NCBI GenBank assembly: GCA_934654475.1
Contig: CAKUFZ010000008.1
Coordinates: 1 to 64,000 of the forward strand
Reading direction: 5' to 3'
Length of the DNA: 64,000 nt
From: an uncultured Coriobacteriales bacterium
GTDB taxonomy: Bacteria; Actinomycetota; Coriobacteriia; Coriobacteriales; UMGS124
Position 1 is the first letter of the stretch; every line of letters begins with the position of its first letter. Under the pieces are notes generated by a model. That model ran no database searches. It saw nothing but the letters and a program-made list of their open reading frames with translations, and was not told the DNA's origin. A program made the position numbers and the translations under genes. Of this stretch, positions 60,477 through 64,000 are shown in pieces.

Positions 60477-60677
60477 TTAGAAGCCTTGTTCCTCCACCAT
60501 CGATATAAGCTCTTGCTTGGAATGGACTCCGAACTTGGCGTAGATGCGTTGGACATGCGTCTTTACTGTGGCGTCGGAGATGAAAAGCTCTCCGCGGATG
60601 AACGACCGGTCACGACCGTGTGCAAGGAGTACGAACACGTCGGTCTCACGGGGGTCTATAGTCTGCCGGTGGGTTTG
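60477..60677 (-). pseudogene. LuxR helix-turn-helix remnant
   Basis: An open stretch of 66 codons on the minus strand, from just after a TGA at 60678-60680 to a TAA at 60477, encodes IDPRETDVFVLLAHGRDRSF and ISDATVKTHVQRIYAKFGVH then SKQELISMVEE. This is the C-terminal DNA-binding domain of a third LuxR protein of the same kind. The membrane part is missing, and no start codon with ribosome site is visible, so it is a gene fragment. It converges tightly on the intact LuxR gene. Confidence 0.8.
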
Positions 60678-60714
60678 TCAGCGGTGAACTCCGGATGAGA
60701 ATCCTCCCTTGTGC

Positions 60715-60757
60715 TATAGTTTACTCAAAAAAGTTGACTCAAAAATATTGAGTAACA
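60715..60757 (+). promoter_or_regulatory. Operator-like repeats upstream of AAA ATPase
   Basis: TTACTCAA (60721-60728) and TTGAGTAA (60748-60755) are inverted copies, with TTGACTCAA (60734-60742) between. TATAGT at 60715-60720 could be a -10 box. Such a crowded set of half-sites suggests autoregulation. Confidence 0.5.
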
Positions 60758-60771
60758 TGCAAGGAGGAAAA

Positions 60772-62154
60772 ATGGGCTTTGTTGGCAGGAAGGACGAGCA
60801 AAAGAGGCTCCTCCGTGTATTTCGAGACGATGCCCAGAATGCCACGCTCGTTTATGGCCGTCGCCGCGTTGGCAAGAGTGAGCTGTTGTTGCACTGCCTT
60901 CGGCAAATTGACGTCCGGACAATCTATTACGAGTGCCGACAAACCTCTGAGGCTCTGAATGTAAAGGGCCTCGCTGATGTCGTGGCGGAGTCGTTCGATA
61001 TTCCACGCCCCGCGTTTGATGGCATTGAGGAAGCGCTAGGGTTCATATTCGAGAGGGCGACGCGCGAGAAGATAGTGCTGGTTATAGACGAATATCCGTA
61101 CCTGCGAGATGCAGTCAAAGGGATGGATTCCATCCTGCAGGTGCTTATCGACATGTATCGAAATCGCTCGCACATCTCACTGGTTGTGTGTGGCTCCTAC
61201 GTCGAGGTCATGAGGTCTCTTTTGGAAAGGGAGAACCCCCTGTATGGCCGCATAGACCTCAAAATCAATCTCAAGCCGATGGACTACCTCGATTCCTCCG
61301 AGTTTTACCCGGATTTCTCTTGCGAGGACAAGGTGCGTCTCTACAGCGTGTTTGGCGGCATCCCTTATTACAATCGTTTGATAGACCAAGATGCCACCGT
61401 ACGCGAGAATCTCATTGAGTTGCTCGTGCGCCCCGACGCACGTCTTGAAGATGAAGTCTCCGCGTTCCTCTTGTCCGAGATATCCAAGATCGCCAATGCC
61501 AACGAGGTATTTTGCGCCCTGGCGGATGGGAGTTCGCGCTACAAAGACATACTCGATCAGTCGCACCTCTCCAGTCCTTCGATGCTTGCCAATGTGTTGG
61601 ACAAGCTGGTCAAGATGCAGCTCGTGCAGAAGCGCGCCCCCATCAATGACATGCAGAACAAGAAGAAGTCGTCCTATGTCATCTCAGACGGCCTTTCCCT
61701 GTTTTACTATCGGTATGTGTTCCGCTATGCCTCGCAACGCAATGTGCTCGACTCTGATGTCTTTTTCGACCGTTTCGTTGCCAGCGATTTCGAGAATCGC
61801 TATGTGCCCCACGCTTTTGAGGAGGTTTGTCGACAGTATCTCGTGCGCCAGAACCGTATCGGACGCATCGAGCCGCCGTTCAATTTCATTGGCAGGTATT
61901 GGTATGACGACCCGGCGCATAAAACCAACGGTGAGTTCGATGTTGTGACGGAAGACCCACAGGGCTATGTCTTCTATGAGGCGAAGTTCCGGAGCACTCC
62001 CGTTACGCAGACGATGATTGACGAAGAAATCTCCCAGGTGGAGGCGACCGGTCTCAATTGTCACCGTTACGGGTTCTTTTCTCGCTCGGGATTTGATGGG
62101 GTCGCAGCAAGCGATGAAATTGAGCTTATCAGTCTTGAGGACATGTACGTCTAG
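60772..62154 (+). CDS. AAA ATPase with DUF234 nuclease-like domain
   Basis: 460-residue protein of the archaeal-type STAND-like ATPases. Walker A is YGRRRVGKSELLLH near residue 30, Walker B LVIDEYPYLRDA. A winged helix lies near residues 270-330, and the C-terminus (FDVVTEDPQGYVFYEAKFRS) resembles the DUF234 PD-(D/E)XK nuclease fold with conserved D and ExK. ATG 60772 follows AAGGAGG. Such proteins are common in mobile or defence-like gene neighbourhoods; the activity is unknown. Base use is less GC-rich than the neighbouring genes. Confidence 0.85.
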   Translation: MGFVGRKDEQKRLLRVFRDDAQNATLVYGRRRVGKSELLLHCLRQIDVRTIYYECRQTSEALNVKGLADVVAESFDIPRPAFDGIEEALGFIFERATREKIVLVIDEYPYLRDAVKGMDSILQVLIDMYRNRSHISLVVCGSYVEVMRSLLERENPLYGRIDLKINLKPMDYLDSSEFYPDFSCEDKVRLYSVFGGIPYYNRLIDQDATVRENLIELLVRPDARLEDEVSAFLLSEISKIANANEVFCALADGSSRYKDILDQSHLSSPSMLANVLDKLVKMQLVQKRAPINDMQNKKKSSYVISDGLSLFYYRYVFRYASQRNVLDSDVFFDRFVASDFENRYVPHAFEEVCRQYLVRQNRIGRIEPPFNFIGRYWYDDPAHKTNGEFDVVTEDPQGYVFYEAKFRSTPVTQTMIDEEISQVEATGLNCHRYGFFSRSGFDGVAASDEIELISLEDMYV

Positions 62155-62241
62155 GTTTGACGAATACAAGCAAGCTCCCGCGGCTCGCTCGCTTGGTTGC
62201 GAGGGACGCGGGGTTCGGTGTTCTCGATGACACCCAGTCTC

Positions 62242-63516
62242 CTAATGCGCCAGGCATCCCAAGGGGATGACGTGCACTCCGTCAGGACGTGTGTAGGCGT
62301 AACGGCCTCCGGTCACCACGGCGAGGAATGAAGGTGCACCCGTCTTCTTCTCATCGACCTTATCGGCGAGCGTCAGCAGGTTTGATGCGCCCTCATTGAT
62401 TCGCGCCTCTCCGCCAAGCTTGACTTCGATGCCGCCCCAGCGTCCATCTTGCAGTCGCACGATGATGTCGGCCTCAAGGCCACCCTTGTCACGATAGTGA
62501 TAGATGCCTCCTCCCATGGTGCGTACATATACGCGCAGGTCTCGCGCACAAAGCGATTCGAACAAGTATCCCATGGTGTTGAGGTCGTTGAGGAGGCCGT
62601 CGGGGTTGGTTTCGAGCGATGCGGCCGCTAGCGACGGGTCGCATAGGTGCCATACGGCTGCGGCCCGCAAAGGGGTTTTCGACCTGAGGGTAGGTGCCCA
62701 TGCCTTTGCTTCCTCGATGACGAAGAGTCGCCTTAAAGCGGTCAGATAGATGCGCAGAGTTGGTTCACTCATGCCGACGCCAACATCCTTGACGTCGGCG
62801 AGGAGAGTAGAGATGGATGCCTCCTGGGCGCTGCTGCGGGATATGGAACGCAGCAGCGCCCTGGCGCGGTCGGGGTCAAGCGTAGCTCCACTTGCTTCCG
62901 AGATGTCCGACTCGCAAAGCGCAGCGATGTAGTCAGTCGCCACGCCTGTATCGAGTGTTCCCCGTGCTATGGGTGCCGGCCATCCACCGGCGCAAATGAG
63001 CTTTGCGTAGTCCTCCACGCTGATGTTCGAGACGCCTTCGACCCTTTGTGCGCCTCCGAAGAGGTCGTTCAGCCGTACTTCGCAGCTTGACCGTCCTGAC
63101 TCTTCAAGCGACATGGGATCCATGCTGACGCGCGCGATACGTCCGGTGCCCGTGTGCTTTGGGGCGTCGTCTTTGTCGAAGTTGGGCGGTGTTGCCGAGC
63201 CAGTTAGGAGGAACTGCGCCGGCTCGCCTCCCGCCATGTCGATTGCATTGATGACGGCATCCCAGAGTACAGGTGCGACCTGCCACTCGTCGATAAGGCG
63301 CGGCTTGTCTCCGCGCAGCAGCAGCGAGGGCTGGATGGATGCCGCTTCCATGTTTGCGGCATACGTGTCGGGGTCGCGCATCTTCAAGGCACTTGCAGCA
63401 AGCTGCTCGCAGGTCGATGTCTTTCCGCACCACTTTGGACCTCGCACAAGTACGGCTCCCGTGCGATTGAGACACTGCTTTAACTCGTTATCAATGACTC
63501 GTGGCATATAAGCCAT
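62242..63516 (-). CDS. AAA ATPase with DUF4143 domain
   Basis: 424-residue protein. An AAA_14 ATPase N-terminus has Walker A RGPKWCGKTSTCEQLA and Walker B PRLIDEWQ, with sensor TGSATPP. The C-terminal DUF4143 region (DKGGLEADIIVRLQDGRWGG, IEVKLGG) carries a PD-(D/E)XK-like D...ExK set. The ATG at 63516 is preferred over 63522 because AAGGGG is then 6 nt away. Related proteins are widespread in Bifidobacterium and Coriobacteriia with repeat arrays upstream, as here. Function unknown; an antitoxin or defence link is speculative. Confidence 0.85.
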   Translation of the reverse strand: MAYMPRVIDNELKQCLNRTGAVLVRGPKWCGKTSTCEQLAASALKMRDPDTYAANMEAASIQPSLLLRGDKPRLIDEWQVAPVLWDAVINAIDMAGGEPAQFLLTGSATPPNFDKDDAPKHTGTGRIARVSMDPMSLEESGRSSCEVRLNDLFGGAQRVEGVSNISVEDYAKLICAGGWPAPIARGTLDTGVATDYIAALCESDISEASGATLDPDRARALLRSISRSSAQEASISTLLADVKDVGVGMSEPTLRIYLTALRRLFVIEEAKAWAPTLRSKTPLRAAAVWHLCDPSLAAASLETNPDGLLNDLNTMGYLFESLCARDLRVYVRTMGGGIYHYRDKGGLEADIIVRLQDGRWGGIEVKLGGEARINEGASNLLTLADKVDEKKTGAPSFLAVVTGGRYAYTRPDGVHVIPLGCLAH

Positions 63517-63544
63517 ATCCATCCCCTTTCAACTGCGGTAATAG

Positions 63545-63636
63545 TAGCACTTTCGACTTTGGCGACGTTTGACTTTCGGATTTGGCGCAGTTTTACTTTC
63601 GGGTTTGGCGGCATTTGACTTTCGGGTTTGGCGATT
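63545..63636. repeat. Four 23-bp direct repeats in ATPase promoter region
   Basis: Units 63545-63567, 63568-63590, 63591-63613 and 63614-63636 share the core ACTTTCGG-TTTGGCG. They begin 29 bp upstream of the DUF4143 ATPase start. The exact 23-bp period (about two helical turns) suggests a cooperative binding array. Confidence 0.9.
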
Positions 63637-63691
63637 GGAACAATCTGTTTGCGTTTGCGAGCGATGAAAAAACCTTTCGTCGCTGCTTTAG

Positions 63692-63744
63692 AAAACAAAG
63701 GTTATTTGATAACCTTTGTTTTTGAGAGTCGAAAACAAAGGTTA
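63692..63744. promoter_or_regulatory. Palindromic operator candidate upstream of Fic gene
   Basis: Perfect 14-bp arms AAAACAAAGGTTAT and complement (63692-63705, 63709-63722) with a 3-nt loop, then a third copy GAAAACAAAGGTTA at 63731-63744. It ends 11 bp before the Fic start codon, a good place for repression or attenuation. Confidence 0.75.
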
Positions 63745-63755
63745 GGCGGCAAACC

Positions 63756-64000
63756 ATGGGTGTGTATCAGTCAGATTATTGGCAGTCCTGTGGGTGGGGA
63801 ATGAACCGGCGAGAGACGCAGAGCGGGACATGCCATCCGTTTTTGCCCGACAAGCTGGCAGGGCTCGATATCATGCTGACACCCGAGGCGGTCTCGGCCG
63901 TAACGCAGGCGCAGTCTGCCGTGTTGCTGCTCAACCAAGAGGCGCGTTTTCTGATCAATACGGAACCTCTGGCGCGCTTGCTGTTGCGCTCTGAGGCGTT
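63756..64000 (+). CDS. Fic-family protein, N-terminal part (cut by window edge)
   Basis: The frame from ATG 63756 is open to the window end (81 codons) and encodes HPFLPDKLAGLDIMLTPEAV then NTEPLARLLLRSEA, the N-terminal lid region typical of Fic/DOC proteins, which AMPylate target proteins. The catalytic HxFx(D/E)GNGRxxR motif would lie beyond the window. AGGCGG is a possible ribosome site. A palindromic operator precedes it and it diverges from the DUF4143 ATPase. Confidence 0.75.
   Translation, partial: MGVYQSDYWQSCGWGMNRRETQSGTCHPFLPDKLAGLDIMLTPEAVSAVTQAQSAVLLLNQEARFLINTEPLARLLLRSEA

Noticed and set aside
63545..63636. CRISPR-like array
   Set aside because: 23-bp units abut without spacers; better explained as operator iterons.

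Overview
This 64 kb window is a chromosomal origin region of a high-GC Gram-positive actinobacterium, most probably class Coriobacteriia and family Eggerthellaceae (a Slackia- or Eggerthella-like gut anaerobe). The evidence is the origin gene order (gyrB, DUF721/DciA, recF, dnaN, dnaA leftward; rpmH, rnpA, yidD, yidC, khpB, rsmG, parA, parB rightward), twin-arginine FAD reductases, an anchorless molybdopterin enzyme with a TorD chaperone, and two LuxR regulators fused to about 12 membrane segments. The species cannot be fixed from sequence reading.

Layout. 1-193: two structured intergenic repeats. 198-8454: leftward replication block, including a histidine-kinase-type ATPase/winged-helix protein beside dnaA. 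8455-8865: AT-rich origin candidate carrying many TTTTCAAC-type boxes instead of TTATCCACA. 8866-14856: rightward block from rpmH to parB, with four parS-like sites between 2.8 and 18.0 kb and a 66-bp tandem array at 11.4-11.9 kb. 14982-30397: housekeeping and envelope genes (rlmN, ddl, flavodoxin, a DinG-type nuclease-helicase, a PafBC-like WYL pair, an M28 peptidase with a very large insertion, two TrkA-type proteins). 30494-34563: an accessory patch between tRNA-Lys and tRNA-Gly with a 5'-truncated restriction-helicase remnant, an AlbA-domain regulator and two large palindromes. 34730-43851: yqeY, class B sortase, purFMN, an rRNA methyltransferase, lysC and asd.

44014-60473 is an anaerobic respiration block: a membrane LuxR regulator, two Tat-exported FAD reductases, a FecCD-type ABC importer (possibly for molybdate), then a molybdopterin catalytic subunit, a four-cluster ferredoxin subunit, a TorD chaperone and a second membrane LuxR regulator. 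Further structured repeats sit between the ferredoxin and chaperone genes. 60477-64000 holds a LuxR remnant, two AAA ATPases with nuclease-type C-termini, and the start of a Fic-family gene, each with its own repeat-rich control region.

The signals most worth a second look are: the hairpin repeat family whose stem sequences differ between copies while pairing is kept; the match between atypical origin boxes and an atypical DnaA recognition motif; the 66-bp array; the putative small RNA at 22.56 kb; and the paired palindromes at 34.0-34.4 kb.
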